A DNA stretch of 64,000 nucleotides from JANXLS01 sp035308565 (GTDB lineage: Bacteria > Planctomycetota > SZUA-567 > H5-PLA8), in contig DATGGK010000269.1 of assembly GCA_035308565.1 (NCBI GenBank), forward strand, positions 24,748-88,747, given 5' to 3'. A model generated the notes under the pieces. The model was not told the origin of the DNA and made no database searches. It saw only the letters and a program-made list of their open reading frames with translations. Position numbers and translations under genes: made by a program. Shown here piece after piece: positions 8,668-17,867 of this stretch (position 1 is the first letter of the stretch; each line of letters starts with the position of its first letter).

Positions 8668-11600
8668 TCACCACCCGAAAAAACGGTAGGGATCATCCCA
8701 CTCTTCAGGCGGCTCCAAGTAGAACCCATGCAACCAGCGGCATTCGGGCGACTGGCCATTCCTCAGCTTGACCTGTGCCGTGAAACGTTCCAAGAGCGGG
8801 GTCTGCGCCTGAACGCCCAGATTTCCCAACACGCGCGTAAGGAGGCAACTGGTGCGGCGAAAGGTGCGCTTGGTGTTCTGCTGCTTTGGATTGAATTGCC
8901 ACGGCGCAAGCTGGCAGAATACGACGCGGCCTTCGTCGGCGCTGGCCAGCACGCCGTCGCCGACAGCCTGCGCGCCGCCGGTGACCAGCGGGAGATTCCG
9001 TGGATCGCGGTTGTGGACGTCCGCGGGGCCGACTCCGACCAACGGCGAAGTCGCGGCTTGGGGCTCGAAAAAGGTGCCGATGTGCTCGGCCGTTTTCGTT
9101 TCCACTTTTACCGGCAGAAACGCGCCGGCTTCCGCAGCATCCATCCCCAACGCCAGCACGCGCCCGTCCTGCTTGAGCCACGCCGCGATGGCATCTTTGT
9201 CCGCGGCCAAGGCGGCTCCCCCGCCTGCGGAGACCACCAGGACTCGGCCGGCTTTGAGCGCCCCGGCCGCATAAGGCTCGACCGCGAAACCCGCCTGTTG
9301 CAGGTGCTTCTGCCCGGCCGGATCGCCAGCGTAAAGGATGGTCCGATGTGGCGCAGGCTTCCAGTTGCCTGCATAGGTCAAGAGGTTTCTCGCGAGCCGT
9401 TCGGCGGCCGGATCGCCCTCCGTGCGGGCGGTGACATCCATCTGGCAGAACAGCACCATGCCCTGCCCTTCGCGGTACTCCATGAGAGCGCTGTATTGGA
9501 GGCTGTAACCGCCGTCCACCAGCGCCAGGAAATCGCCGCACGCGGGCTTCTCGATCAGTACGCTGGCTACGTTGCTGCGGTTGCCGCAGCGCCACGCGCG
9601 CGAGACTTGCAAGCCGGCGTTGACAACAGTGGGGCCTTGGATTGGATAGGGCAGCGTCATGTAGGTCAGGCGCGGCGCCATGTTCGTCGCTTCGCCGCGC
9701 CAATCCCGCAAGTTCTCGTCGTCCAATCCCGCCAGCACAGGATGGTCGGGAACGCGCCTGAAGGTTTCGCGCAAACCGTATTCCTGCACGCGAAAACCAA
9801 AGCGCTGCTCCAGCACGTCGGCGTGCTGTTCGAAGACCAGCACGCGCAGGCCCTCGGGAACACGGCGGAGATTCGGGCCCGGGCCTTCCGGCGTCAGGGC
9901 GTCCTTGCCGACAACCAGCACGTCGTACTTGGACAGATCGGCATCGGCCTGAACGGCCTCGCCTCGCACGCCCAACGCGGCGAACAGTTTGGTGGTTTCG
10001 CCCGGTGGATCGAAGATCGCCATCTTGTTGGCGCCGGCCTGCTGCGCGGGGTCGTGCGCCAGCACGTTAATCGTGAAGGAGTCTTCCTGCGATTCGCCGG
10101 GAGTGAACTTGACCGAGAGAACCAGCGTGTACGCGCCCGGCTTCAGTTCCGCGGGCAACGTGAACTTAAACGCCTGCATGTGGATGTCGCCTGTCGGCGC
10201 GGTGAAGGAGGCCGCGCCGGTTAACGGCGTCGGCAAATTCAGCGACCATTTGCAGTCGCAGGATACTGTGCCGCGGCTGTTGTTGATGGCGACGACCTGC
10301 TTTTCAACGCTTTCGCCCGCGCGGAAATTGTGGCCCTTTTCGGTGAATGCTCCCGGTTTGCCGCCGATGTACGCCAGCAGCGGTCCGTTATTGCGCACCA
10401 GCACCTTCCCGGCGACTGTGGGAATCCAATCGGCGCGTTCAAACGCGTAGGCCATGTCTTCGGAGGATTGATCGGTGAAATCCACGCTGTAGCCGGGGCG
10501 CTGGAGTTTCTCCCAATCCACTTTGAAGTCCTTGCGGCCCTTGTGAACTTCCCCGAGTTTCCAGAGCCAGGCGTAGGTCCAGGGACTGATGCCGGAGACA
10601 CCCCACGTGCGGAAGGCCCGCCAATTGTCAGCGGTGTAGCGGGCTATGACCTCCTGTTGCTGATCGAAATGCGGGTCGTAAATATAGGGCTTGTAATCCC
10701 AGTGGTGCCACGTCTTCCCGGCGTTGAACTGTTTGGCCTCCCAGCGCAAGTCGGCCTTCTCCATCTCGCCCAGCTTGAAGGCGGAGTCGCCGAGCCACTG
10801 CGAATCCCATTCGGCCAAACAGAACTCGTAAGGCACCGTCCCACCGCCCTGCCAAGGCAGCTTGCCCTTGTAGAAGCCGCGGTACATGGTCCAGGTAAGA
10901 AAATACGGCATCCCGTATTCAACGATGACCGCCGGTTTCTCGCCCTTCGTCGCCCAATGTTCGAACCAGTCGGAGCGTTCTTGAATGGGTACGAAATTTA
11001 AGTAGAAGTTGTATGTCCACATCGCGCCCAAGTTGCCGGAAGAATGGTGATACACGATGCGGCTGGGGTCGAGCTTGCGGATAACCGCCTCGGCCATAAG
11101 CGCGTGAGCGCGGTTGCCGCCATCCTTGGGCTGATACACGCCGTCAATCAGGTCGGGATTCATCCCTTCGAAGTAGCCCGTTTGATTATGGCTGGTGGAG
11201 TACGCGACGACGGAAGGGTGGTTCTCCGCTACGTGCACGTAGAAGGCGGCGTGCTGCGCATACCCGTTCTTCTGCGCGGCGTCCGCCGCCTTCCAGTCAT
11301 AATCGCTGAAATGCGGCTGCGAGAAGGACACCAGCATCCCGGTGTCATCCGCCGCCCGCAGCATTTCCTCAAAGCTGACATGCGAACCCGGTTTGCAGTC
11401 GTAATTGTGCGTGTACACCATGTTGATGCCGATGCTCTGCAAGCGCTCCATCGTTTCCCGCGCCGCCGCGTAGCTGGCGGTCCCCGCGCCCTGCGTGGTG
11501 CTGTCTATTGGCACGACCGAACAGAAAAGCCGCGTGCCGTTGAACTTGAAGTCGCGCCCTTCGATCCACATTTCGCGGAAGCCGAAGCGCACGGGCAGGC

Positions 11601-12579
11601 ACACGTCCACTGCCTTGCCGGCGGCGTCGAGCAGCGAGAGCTCCAAATCGTATTGATTTTGCGGCGTGTTCAGATCCCAGAGCTTCTCAGGCTTCCACGC
11701 TTCAGTGAAGCTAAAGCGACCGTCCTTCAAGTCAGCCTCCTTGAACACGGGACTCGTCAGCGTCTTAACCGTCTGGCCCTTGTCCAGGATTTTGGCCTGT
11801 AGTTTATATTCCGCTCCCGGCGTTAAACCCGCCATGTCGGCGTGAGTGGCGAGCGTCCATTGGCGCACGGATGTTTCCACCTTTATATGGGTGACGCGCG
11901 CCTGCGCCGGTGTGCCGAGCAGGTAAACGTCTCCGCAGAGGCCCTTAAAGCGGACTTCGCCTTTTACTTCGTTGCCACCGTGCGTATCCGTGAAAGCGAG
12001 CATCGTGGCCTTAAGCGGCAGCGCCTCTGTCATCACGGAGAGCACGTGCTTGCCGGCGGGTTGCACAGCGGCGGTCAGGTCCAATTCGGCGGCGGGAAAG
12101 CGCATATTGCCGATCTTCTTGCCGTCCACGTAGACCGTCGCCACCGAATTCAGGTACTCCACCGACAACACAACTCGCCTTCCCGCCCAATCCGCGGGTA
12201 CGGTGAATTCGCGCTGATACCACGCCTTGGTAATACTGTTAAGGTTTTGGTTCTTCCAACCGGGATGAGCGTAAGCCTTCTGTGATTCCTTCCGGTCGTA
12301 GCTGTCGTTGCCGGCGGGCCAGGGGCCGGGCACCTTGAAGAAGCCCCAGTTATCCGATGGCACGCCGGCGTCGGCTGCGGCCGGCTGCCAGCGCCACAAG
12401 CCATTCAAGCAAAGGCATGCGCGCGTGGGCGATTTCTCACACGACGCTTGATCCAATTCCCAGACGGCCTTGACGCCATCAGGCAGAGGCGCGTCGGTCT
12501 GCGCGGAACATGCGCCGACAAAACACAGCGCCAGCAGTACGAGAACTTGGATGCAATGCACCACTTGGGACTTAGCCAT
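8668..12579 (-). CDS. very large GH2-family lipoprotein glycosidase-like protein
   Basis: A 1303-residue protein. The start at 12579 follows GGAGGGCGCG. It opens with a lipoprotein signal ending FVGACS, so it is probably membrane-anchored. A GH2 sugar-binding domain is at about 40-230 (WYQREFTVPADWAGRRVVLS), an Ig-like domain to about 355, and the TIM barrel from about 360 (WIEGRDFKFNGTRLF, INMVYTHNYD). The predicted nucleophile is Glu554 in VIVEYG. At the acid/base position, where GH2 enzymes carry Asn-Glu, this protein reads SHNQTGY with Gln466. The C-terminal 500 residues hold a further beta-sandwich and a glutamine-amidotransferase-like fold (YDVLVVGKDAL, VPDHPVLAGLDD) seen in large GH2 proteins. 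It may be an atypical beta-galactosidase/glucuronidase relative. Confidence 0.85.
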   Translation of the reverse strand: MAKSQVVHCIQVLVLLALCFVGACSAQTDAPLPDGVKAVWELDQASCEKSPTRACLCLNGLWRWQPAAADAGVPSDNWGFFKVPGPWPAGNDSYDRKESQKAYAHPGWKNQNLNSITKAWYQREFTVPADWAGRRVVLSVEYLNSVATVYVDGKKIGNMRFPAAELDLTAAVQPAGKHVLSVMTEALPLKATMLAFTDTHGGNEVKGEVRFKGLCGDVYLLGTPAQARVTHIKVETSVRQWTLATHADMAGLTPGAEYKLQAKILDKGQTVKTLTSPVFKEADLKDGRFSFTEAWKPEKLWDLNTPQNQYDLELSLLDAAGKAVDVCLPVRFGFREMWIEGRDFKFNGTRLFCSVVPIDSTTQGAGTASYAAARETMERLQSIGINMVYTHNYDCKPGSHVSFEEMLRAADDTGMLVSFSQPHFSDYDWKAADAAQKNGYAQHAAFYVHVAENHPSVVAYSTSHNQTGYFEGMNPDLIDGVYQPKDGGNRAHALMAEAVIRKLDPSRIVYHHSSGNLGAMWTYNFYLNFVPIQERSDWFEHWATKGEKPAVIVEYGMPYFLTWTMYRGFYKGKLPWQGGGTVPYEFCLAEWDSQWLGDSAFKLGEMEKADLRWEAKQFNAGKTWHHWDYKPYIYDPHFDQQQEVIARYTADNWRAFRTWGVSGISPWTYAWLWKLGEVHKGRKDFKVDWEKLQRPGYSVDFTDQSSEDMAYAFERADWIPTVAGKVLVRNNGPLLAYIGGKPGAFTEKGHNFRAGESVEKQVVAINNSRGTVSCDCKWSLNLPTPLTGAASFTAPTGDIHMQAFKFTLPAELKPGAYTLVLSVKFTPGESQEDSFTINVLAHDPAQQAGANKMAIFDPPGETTKLFAALGVRGEAVQADADLSKYDVLVVGKDALTPEGPGPNLRRVPEGLRVLVFEQHADVLEQRFGFRVQEYGLRETFRRVPDHPVLAGLDDENLRDWRGEATNMAPRLTYMTLPYPIQGPTVVNAGLQVSRAWRCGNRSNVASVLIEKPACGDFLALVDGGYSLQYSALMEYREGQGMVLFCQMDVTARTEGDPAAERLARNLLTYAGNWKPAPHRTILYAGDPAGQKHLQQAGFAVEPYAAGALKAGRVLVVSAGGGAALAADKDAIAAWLKQDGRVLALGMDAAEAGAFLPVKVETKTAEHIGTFFEPQAATSPLVGVGPADVHNRDPRNLPLVTGGAQAVGDGVLASADEGRVVFCQLAPWQFNPKQQNTKRTFRRTSCLLTRVLGNLGVQAQTPLLERFTAQVKLRNGQSPECRWLHGFYLEPPEEWDDPYRFFGW

Positions 12580-12936
12580 CGCGCCCTCCGTATACTGTAG
12601 CTTTAGATATTGGAGTTGAGGCTTTCGCCCAAAGCCCGCACAAGTCTCGCTTTCTTTTATGCCCACTGAAGTTTTTACACCGGCACGGATCGGCTTGTGA
12701 CACCAATCCGTTGCCGCTGTTGGGCATCATGGATTTGAAGGCCAAAGAAATCATGGGCTGCGGCGCCATGATTTTCTGCTTCGCGTGCCCGTTGCTGGGC
12801 GCGATTCTCTTGCTCTTTTCGTGATCTTTCGCGATTGCCGCGCTTTTCGCCCGGTTGTAAAATTGCTGCGCGCAAGAAGCGTTGCGTTCAGCGGTGTGCT
12901 GCAAAAAGAAAGGGTCAATACCGGAGGATCGGGATC
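12580..12936. other. intergenic region between divergent genes
   Basis: Contains upstream signals for the minus-strand GH2 gene and the plus-strand coiled-coil gene. A 31-codon plus-strand frame at 12729-12824 encodes a possible single-span peptide (MDLKAKEIMGCGAMIFCFAC...), without a clear ribosome-binding site. It may be a gene tail or a mini membrane protein; not called as a gene. Confidence 0.4.
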
Positions 12937-13620
12937 ATGAAATCGAATCAGCGGATGGCGAGATGGGTGTGCCAGGTTGTGACAGTCTTTGCCGCGTGTT
13001 CCGTTTCGGCGGCGCAGCGCCCTCAAAAGTCTGTTGAGGAAACGCTCAAGGAACAGTTGGATCTCATGGTTAAGGAGTGCAAATTAAACGACGAGCAGCA
13101 GAAGACGCTCAACGAAAAGTTTAAAGCCAAACAGGACGCGCTGGAAGCGTGGGACAAAACCAACGCTGAAAAAATGAAGAACGCGCAGGACGCCGCCGCC
13201 ACCGCGCGAAAGGGCACCGACGCGGACGCCAAGAAGAAAGCCAACGGCGATCTGCGCGCGCTTCAGACGGAACGCGAGCAGTCTGCCGCCGACGCCGACA
13301 AGGCCATTCTCGCCGCGCTGACCGACGATCAGAAAAGCATGTGGGCCGGCGCTCAGTTGACCGAGGCCACGCTGGCCAAATACAAAAAATCCAATCTGAC
13401 CGACGATCAAACCGCGAAAATCAAATCGGCCTGTCAGGTTGCCGCGAAGGAACTCGGCGCCTTCACCGGCGACGACCGCAAAGACAAACAGGGCCGCGCG
13501 GAAGTTCAGAAGTGTTTAAAATGGGCGATCGACAACGTGATCCTGGCGACGGAACTGCCCAAACCCGCCGCACCCGCGACGCCTGCGCCGGAAAGCAAGA
13601 CTCCTTCCGAAACCAAATGA
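12937..13620 (+). CDS. secreted helical/coiled-coil protein (Spy/LTxxQ-like style)
   Basis: A 227-residue protein with a signal peptide (WVCQVVTVFAACSVSAAQ) and a mature part that is almost entirely charged helix rich in Lys, Asp, Glu and Ala. Repeated LxxDQ-type motifs (KLNDEQQKTL, LTDDQKSMW, NLTDDQTAKI) recall periplasmic Spy/CpxP-like or planctomycete helical envelope proteins. The tail is Pro/Ala-rich (PKPAAPATPAPESKTP). The ATG at 12937 is chosen over an upstream frame start because CCGGAGGATCGGGATC precedes it. Function unknown; a chaperone or metal-sensing role would be speculation. Confidence 0.75.
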   Translation: MKSNQRMARWVCQVVTVFAACSVSAAQRPQKSVEETLKEQLDLMVKECKLNDEQQKTLNEKFKAKQDALEAWDKTNAEKMKNAQDAAATARKGTDADAKKKANGDLRALQTEREQSAADADKAILAALTDDQKSMWAGAQLTEATLAKYKKSNLTDDQTAKIKSACQVAAKELGAFTGDDRKDKQGRAEVQKCLKWAIDNVILATELPKPAAPATPAPESKTPSETK

Positions 13621-13679
13621 AGCAGCGTCCGCCAAACCCACCCGGATGGAAAAACTCGATCGGCGGTAAAAAACGGATC

Positions 13680-13953
13680 CGTGGCGCACCAGAAGCACGC
13701 GGTGCCCATGCACCAGAATATGTTCGTCCACCAGTTGCTGCAGCGTCAGCTCCACTGGAACAAATGCGCTGTGCTCGCTCATCGCCTGCGCCACTTTGTA
13801 TCCGGCCAGAAGACCGCGGAATTCCGCTGCCCGCACTTCCGCCGTCGCCGCGCTTCCCAGAAACCAGCCGATGAACGCAATCCACAATCCGTTGCCCAGA
13901 TTGTCGGAGAAGACATTCAGCGCCCCCAGAAAAATGAAACCAAAGCCGAAGAA
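13680..13953 (-). pseudogene. M50 site-2-protease C-terminal fragment (last membrane segment plus CBS start)
   Basis: The minus strand encodes FGFGFIFLGALNVFSDNLGN, GLWIAFIGWFLGSAATAEVR and RGLLAGYKVAQAMS, then VELTLQQLVDEHILVHGHRV. This is the characteristic end of the M50 metalloprotease membrane domain (the NxF...GGLWLAFIGWFL block) running into the first CBS domain. The HExxH half is absent. On its upstream side the homology stops at about 13955, where it is joined to an ABC-transporter fragment. It cannot encode an active protease. Confidence 0.7.
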
Positions 13954-13958
13954 CCGAC

Positions 13959-14293
13959 TCTTCTCAAAATAGCCAATTTGACCCGGCGCACGACATTCTC
14001 CGTGCATTTCGACATCATCCAGTTGACCACAGATTGTATGGTAAGAACCACAAGTTGACGACCAGCAGTCCACCGATGGCGAAGAATAGGTAGCTGCGCG
14101 CGTCGGCGTGCCAATTGCGTTCGAGGATCGTCGGCACCAGGGTCACAAGCACCGAAAACGCGGCTTGTGCCGCCAATCCAATGAACGCGCCGATAAGGAT
14201 GCCGAGATCCGGTCTGAGGCAGCGCCAAAAATACAGCACCAGTTTTAGACTTAGTTTGGGCGGCGGCGCCTCTGGCTGATTGTTGTCGTGCAC
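13959..14293 (-). pseudogene. ABC-transporter transmembrane-domain N-terminal fragment
   Basis: From a GTG at 14293 (AGAGG 16 bases upstream) the minus strand reads LSLKLVLYFWRCLRPDLG, ILIGAFIGLAAQAAFSVLVT and ILERNWHADARSYLFF. This is the first two membrane helices of an MsbA-like ABC exporter. Near 14030 the frame shifts; homology resumes as SKCTENVVRRVKLAILRR, the cytoplasmic loop typical of these exporters, and ends at 13959 against the M50 fragment. The nucleotide-binding domain is gone. One frameshift plus one fusion point make this a clear scar. Confidence 0.65.
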
Positions 14294-14380
14294 GAGAATT
14301 ACGCCTCTTAGAGGAGTCGATGGGAATTGAATGCGACGAGCCGTAGAGAGAGCGTATTTCACGCCCAGCTATTCGCCATA

Positions 14381-14422
14381 GGGTTAAACCCTATAGTGTC
14401 CCCACAGTTGCCCGGATATTCT
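14381..14422 (+). promoter_or_regulatory. promoter module A upstream of pgm
   Basis: Palindrome GGGTTAAACCC (14381-14391), then CTA and the -35-like TAGTGT at 14394-14399, a 17-base spacer, and TATTCT at 14417-14422. The pgm ATG is 40 bases further. The spacing matches modules B, C and D exactly, although the -35 match is the weakest of the set. Confidence 0.55.
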
Positions 14423-14461
14423 TCGAATTCTTAACGCGCGAATACCCGGACGGAGGAAATT

Positions 14462-16120
14462 ATGAACATAAGCCCCCTTGCAGGCAAGCCTGCAACGCCA
14501 GCAATGCTGGTCGATGTGCCCCGGCTGATCACCGCGTATTACACGAAGACTCCCGATCCCTCGGAGCCTTCGCAACGGGTGGCGTTTGGCACCTCCGGGC
14601 ATCGTGGTTCGGCGTTCGAGCGATCTTTCAATGAAAATCACATCCTCGCTATTACACAGGCGATCTGTTTTTATCGAAAGCAGCAGGGCCTCAATGGACC
14701 GCTGTTTCTTGGGGCCGACACTCATGCACTATCGACACCAGCTTGCGCAACCGCGCTTGAGGTGCTCGCGGCAAATGAAGTCGAGGTGATGATCTCTGAC
14801 GGCGACGAATACACGCCAACCCCGGCTATTTCTCATGCAATCCTAAGTTACAATCGCGGCAGAAAGACCGGACTCGCCGACGGTATCGTCATCACGCCCT
14901 CGCACAATCCGCCGCAGGATGGCGGCTTTAAATATAACTCGAGCAACGGCGGTCCCGCCGACACGGTGGTCACGGGCTGGATCGAAAAGAAGGCCAATGA
15001 GCTTCTTCGAGCCGGCCTTGCCGATGTGAAGCGCATTTCACTGGAGAGTGCGATCCACGCTGGCACGACGTATAGGCACAACTACCTGAGCGCTTACGTT
15101 GCCGATCTCGGCAACGTGGTTGACATGGACATCATCCGCGGCGCGAAGCTCAGCATGGGTGTCGATCCGCTTGGCGGCGCGGGCGTCCATTATTGGGGAC
15201 GCATCACTGAGCGCTATGGTTTGAATCTTAACGTCGTCAACGACGCGGTCGATCCTACGTTTCGATTTATGACCGTCGATTGGGATGGCCAGATACGGAT
15301 GGATCCTTCTTCGCCGTATGCGATGCAGCGCTTGATTGAAATGAAGGATCGCTTTGATCTTTCCTTCGCTTGCGATACGGACCATGACCGGCACGGCATC
15401 GTAACCATAAGCTCAGGTTTGCTGCCGCCCAACCATTACCTTTCCGTCGCGATCCATTATCTTTTCCAGAATCGGCCGAAATGGCACAAGGAGATGGCCG
15501 TCGGCAAAACGGTGGTGAGCAGCCAGATGATCGATCGCGTCGCCGCGAAACTTGGCCGGAAGCTCTTCGAGGTGCCGGTTGGTTTCAAGTGGTTCGTTGA
15601 TGGCTTGCTCGACGGTTCGCTTGGTTTTGGCGGCGAAGAGAGCGCGGGCGCCGCGTTCGCTCGTCTGGATGGCAGTGTCTGGACGACGGACAAGGACGGC
15701 ATTATCCCCTGCTTGCTGGCGGCGGAGATCACCGCGCGGCTGGGCCGCGATCCCGGTGAAATTTACCGCGAACTCACGCGCGAATTTGGCGAACCGGTCT
15801 ACGATCGCGTTGAAGCGCCAGCTACGCCGAAGCAGAAGGAATTGTTGGCTAAACTCTCACCGCAGCAAGTTAAATCCACCGACCTGGCGGGCGAAAAAAT
15901 CCGAAGTGTCCTTATCCAAGCGCCGGGCAATGGCGCGTCCATCGGCGGATTGAAAGTGGCGGCTGAGAGCGGATGGTTTGCGGCGCGTCCGTCAGGGACC
16001 GAGGAAATATACAAGATCTATGCGGAGAGCTTCCGCGGCGCGGATCATCTGCGCCACATTCTGGAGGAAGCCCAGACCATCGTCAGCGATGCTTTGGCCG
16101 GCAGCGCCCGAGCACGATAG
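14462..16120 (+). CDS. pgm: phosphoglucomutase, alpha-D-glucose phosphate-specific
   Basis: A 552-residue cytoplasmic enzyme interconverting glucose-6-phosphate and glucose-1-phosphate, the entry to UDP-glucose. All four domain landmarks are present: FGTSGHRGSAFERSF near the N-terminus, the phosphoserine loop TPSHNPPQDGGFKYN, the Mg2+ loop CDTDHDRHG, and the sugar-specificity loop GFGGEESAG. The C-terminal phosphate-binding site is ARPSGTEEIYK. Length matches the E. coli Pgm type (about 546). GGAGGAAATT precedes the ATG. It carries the same promoter architecture as the cyclic glucan synthase gene downstream, which suggests the two are induced together to make glucan. Confidence 0.95.
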   Translation: MNISPLAGKPATPAMLVDVPRLITAYYTKTPDPSEPSQRVAFGTSGHRGSAFERSFNENHILAITQAICFYRKQQGLNGPLFLGADTHALSTPACATALEVLAANEVEVMISDGDEYTPTPAISHAILSYNRGRKTGLADGIVITPSHNPPQDGGFKYNSSNGGPADTVVTGWIEKKANELLRAGLADVKRISLESAIHAGTTYRHNYLSAYVADLGNVVDMDIIRGAKLSMGVDPLGGAGVHYWGRITERYGLNLNVVNDAVDPTFRFMTVDWDGQIRMDPSSPYAMQRLIEMKDRFDLSFACDTDHDRHGIVTISSGLLPPNHYLSVAIHYLFQNRPKWHKEMAVGKTVVSSQMIDRVAAKLGRKLFEVPVGFKWFVDGLLDGSLGFGGEESAGAAFARLDGSVWTTDKDGIIPCLLAAEITARLGRDPGEIYRELTREFGEPVYDRVEAPATPKQKELLAKLSPQQVKSTDLAGEKIRSVLIQAPGNGASIGGLKVAAESGWFAARPSGTEEIYKIYAESFRGADHLRHILEEAQTIVSDALAGSARAR

Positions 16121-16336
16121 AGATCGCGCGTCGAAGCCTTGATCCCTTGAGCACTGATTAGTCATACCGCTGTGTAACGATGGAATGAACTCCACCGCCG
16201 TTGGTGCCGCCAATGCCGCGACCGCCGAACGCATCCACGATCGATCCATGTGAACGCAAATTCCCAGGGTCAAAACCGAAGTACTGTCGCGCATGAAACT
16301 CAAACTACCGGTCGATGCCCGCGGCTTGAGTAGACG

Positions 16337-17422
16337 CTATTTGATCTGTGTGATGACCAGATGCGCGGACACAGGTCGTGTGCCGCCGGCGATGGGTGTG
16401 ATCGTCAGCGCCGTCGAATTCCCCGCGGGATTTCGAATCGTCAGAACCGAATTGACGACGGTAGTGCTGGCCAGGCACGTGCCGACAATCTGACAGGTGC
16501 CGGTGGCTCGTCCAACCACTGTATAAGCCAGTTCGGTCGCGCCCGTGCTGCCGTCGAGCCCCACGACAAGCTGGCCCGGCTCGGTCACGCTGACCTGGAA
16601 GTTCACCTGATACGTCCCGATCGCCGGCAACACAAATTGAGTGGCACTGGAGCGGGAGATGTTGCTGATGGGTCCAGTCTGGGGGAACGCAACCGCGGTG
16701 CCGACTCCCACGGTTGTTGAATTGTCGCCCGGCATGAGCGCGTAAAAGTCGGCAAATGTGCTGAGGACACCGGGTATGTTGCCGCTGCCGTCGCGCTTGA
16801 CGATGGTGTTGGGCGTATTGTTGGTCGTGGCCGCATTGGCCAGATTCGCGCCGCTGGCGATGTTCTCTGCCGTCACGCCGCCCACAGTCGAGACAACTGT
16901 CGCCGCTTGCGTGCCGGTAATATCTCCCGCGAGCGAACCGGTGAAACTCGTTGCCGAACCGCTGACGTTGCCCGTCAAATTTCCCGTGATGGTTCCGGTG
17001 AAAGTCTTGTTGCCGGCGATATTGCTTTGATTGGTGGTGAGATCGACGAAATTCTGCGTCGAGGAGCCAGTGCCGCCATTGCCGATGCCAAGGATCAGAT
17101 TCCAAACCGCGCCGCCGTTGCCGTCGGATTGCAGCACCGCGCCGCTGGAACTCGGGACGCTGCTTAGCGCCGTCCCCAGCACGCTTGCCCATGCGGACTT
17201 GCCCGCACCGTCTGCGATCAGCGCCTGGCCCGCCTTGGCCACCACCGGAGGCGTCTTCAAGACAACGCTGTTAATTTTCGCGTCAGACGGTGCAGGAAGC
17301 GGTTTAACCTTGCGCGCACCGACATCCGCATCTTGCGCGGGATTTGAAGTTGATTCTTCAGCACCCCTGGACACACCCATGCCAATACTGAAAACGAAAA
17401 CGAGCAGAGCAGAAAAACGCAC
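16337..17422 (-). CDS. secreted repeat protein with BclA-like C-terminal (TNF-like) domain
   Basis: About 361 residues with a signal peptide (VRFSALLVFVFSIGMGVSRG). The middle (about 100-220) is low complexity with tail-fibre-like wording (GNGGTGSSTQNFVDLTTNQS, then NLTGNVSGSATSFTGSLAG), as in trimeric fibres. The C-terminal 140 residues (FYALMPGDNSTTVGVGTAVA, QFVLPAIGTYQVNFQVSV, ELAYTVVGRATGT) match the jelly-roll domain of the exosporium protein BclA, which trimerises and is exposed on surfaces. GTG 17422 is preferred over GTG 17428 because GGGAGG then sits at proper distance. A surface adhesin or filament tip is the likely role; this is inference. Confidence 0.75.
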   Translation of the reverse strand: MRFSALLVFVFSIGMGVSRGAEESTSNPAQDADVGARKVKPLPAPSDAKINSVVLKTPPVVAKAGQALIADGAGKSAWASVLGTALSSVPSSSGAVLQSDGNGGAVWNLILGIGNGGTGSSTQNFVDLTTNQSNIAGNKTFTGTITGNLTGNVSGSATSFTGSLAGDITGTQAATVVSTVGGVTAENIASGANLANAATTNNTPNTIVKRDGSGNIPGVLSTFADFYALMPGDNSTTVGVGTAVAFPQTGPISNISRSSATQFVLPAIGTYQVNFQVSVTEPGQLVVGLDGSTGATELAYTVVGRATGTCQIVGTCLASTTVVNSVLTIRNPAGNSTALTITPIAGGTRPVSAHLVITQIK

Positions 17423-17551
17423 TGCCACCTCCCGATCTAATTGGTTTCAAAAAAACGCGATTTGCGTCAACGCTAACGGCGAGCGCAGGTGTTGCACAGC
17501 TATTTTTGCAAAAAAGATTGCTTGATCATTCGGCGCGTGTTTCACAAAGGA

Positions 17552-17593
17552 GGGTTTCGCCCTATAGAGATGCGTCCGGTTGTGTCGTACAGT
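17552..17593 (+). promoter_or_regulatory. promoter module B
   Basis: GGGTTTCGCCC at 17552-17562, TAGAGA at 17565-17570, a 17-base spacer, TACAGT at 17588-17593. It precedes the small gene at 17635. Confidence 0.6.
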
Positions 17594-17634
17594 TTAGTCG
17601 GAAGCCGATGCCTGGCTTCTGAAAGGCGCAAAAA

Positions 17635-17832
17635 ATGAACTGGTTACCGGCAAAAGTTGCAGTCCTCGAAAAGCTGGAAAAGTGCCTTCAGGGAGACTTG
17701 CGCGAGCAAATGCTGCGCGAAGAACTCTATAGATCGCTCTGTGCCTGGATACGAACTGAACCGCTCTTGGCGGTTTCTAATCGAGGCCTAGCTCTCATCG
17801 CTCCAGTGGCCAGTGCCAAATTCTCGGCCTAG
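17635..17832 (+). CDS. small hypothetical protein
   Basis: A 65-residue frame starting MNWLPAKVAVLEKLEKCLQG. The first 45 residues look like a charged helix, the last 20 are less convincing (GLALIAPVASAKFSA). The ribosome-binding site is weak (GAAAGGCG). What favours a real gene is the promoter module 42 bases upstream, which has the same layout as those of neighbouring genes. It may be a truncated stress-related protein. Confidence 0.4.
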   Translation: MNWLPAKVAVLEKLEKCLQGDLREQMLREELYRSLCAWIRTEPLLAVSNRGLALIAPVASAKFSA

Positions 17833-17867
17833 AAGTGTACCGGCAGTGCCAGCTATGGCACCGCAGT

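Noticed and set aside
8728..10224. Plus-strand open frame of 498 codons
   Set aside because: Antisense to the GH2 gene, which has clear domains and a ribosome-binding site.
14381..14422. Interpretation of the GGGT...ACCC module as an ECF sigma or sigma54 promoter
   Set aside because: No GGAAC/GTT or TGGCAC/TTGC pattern at proper spacing; the 17-base spacer with a TAnnnT -10 fits a sigma70-type promoter with an upstream operator better.
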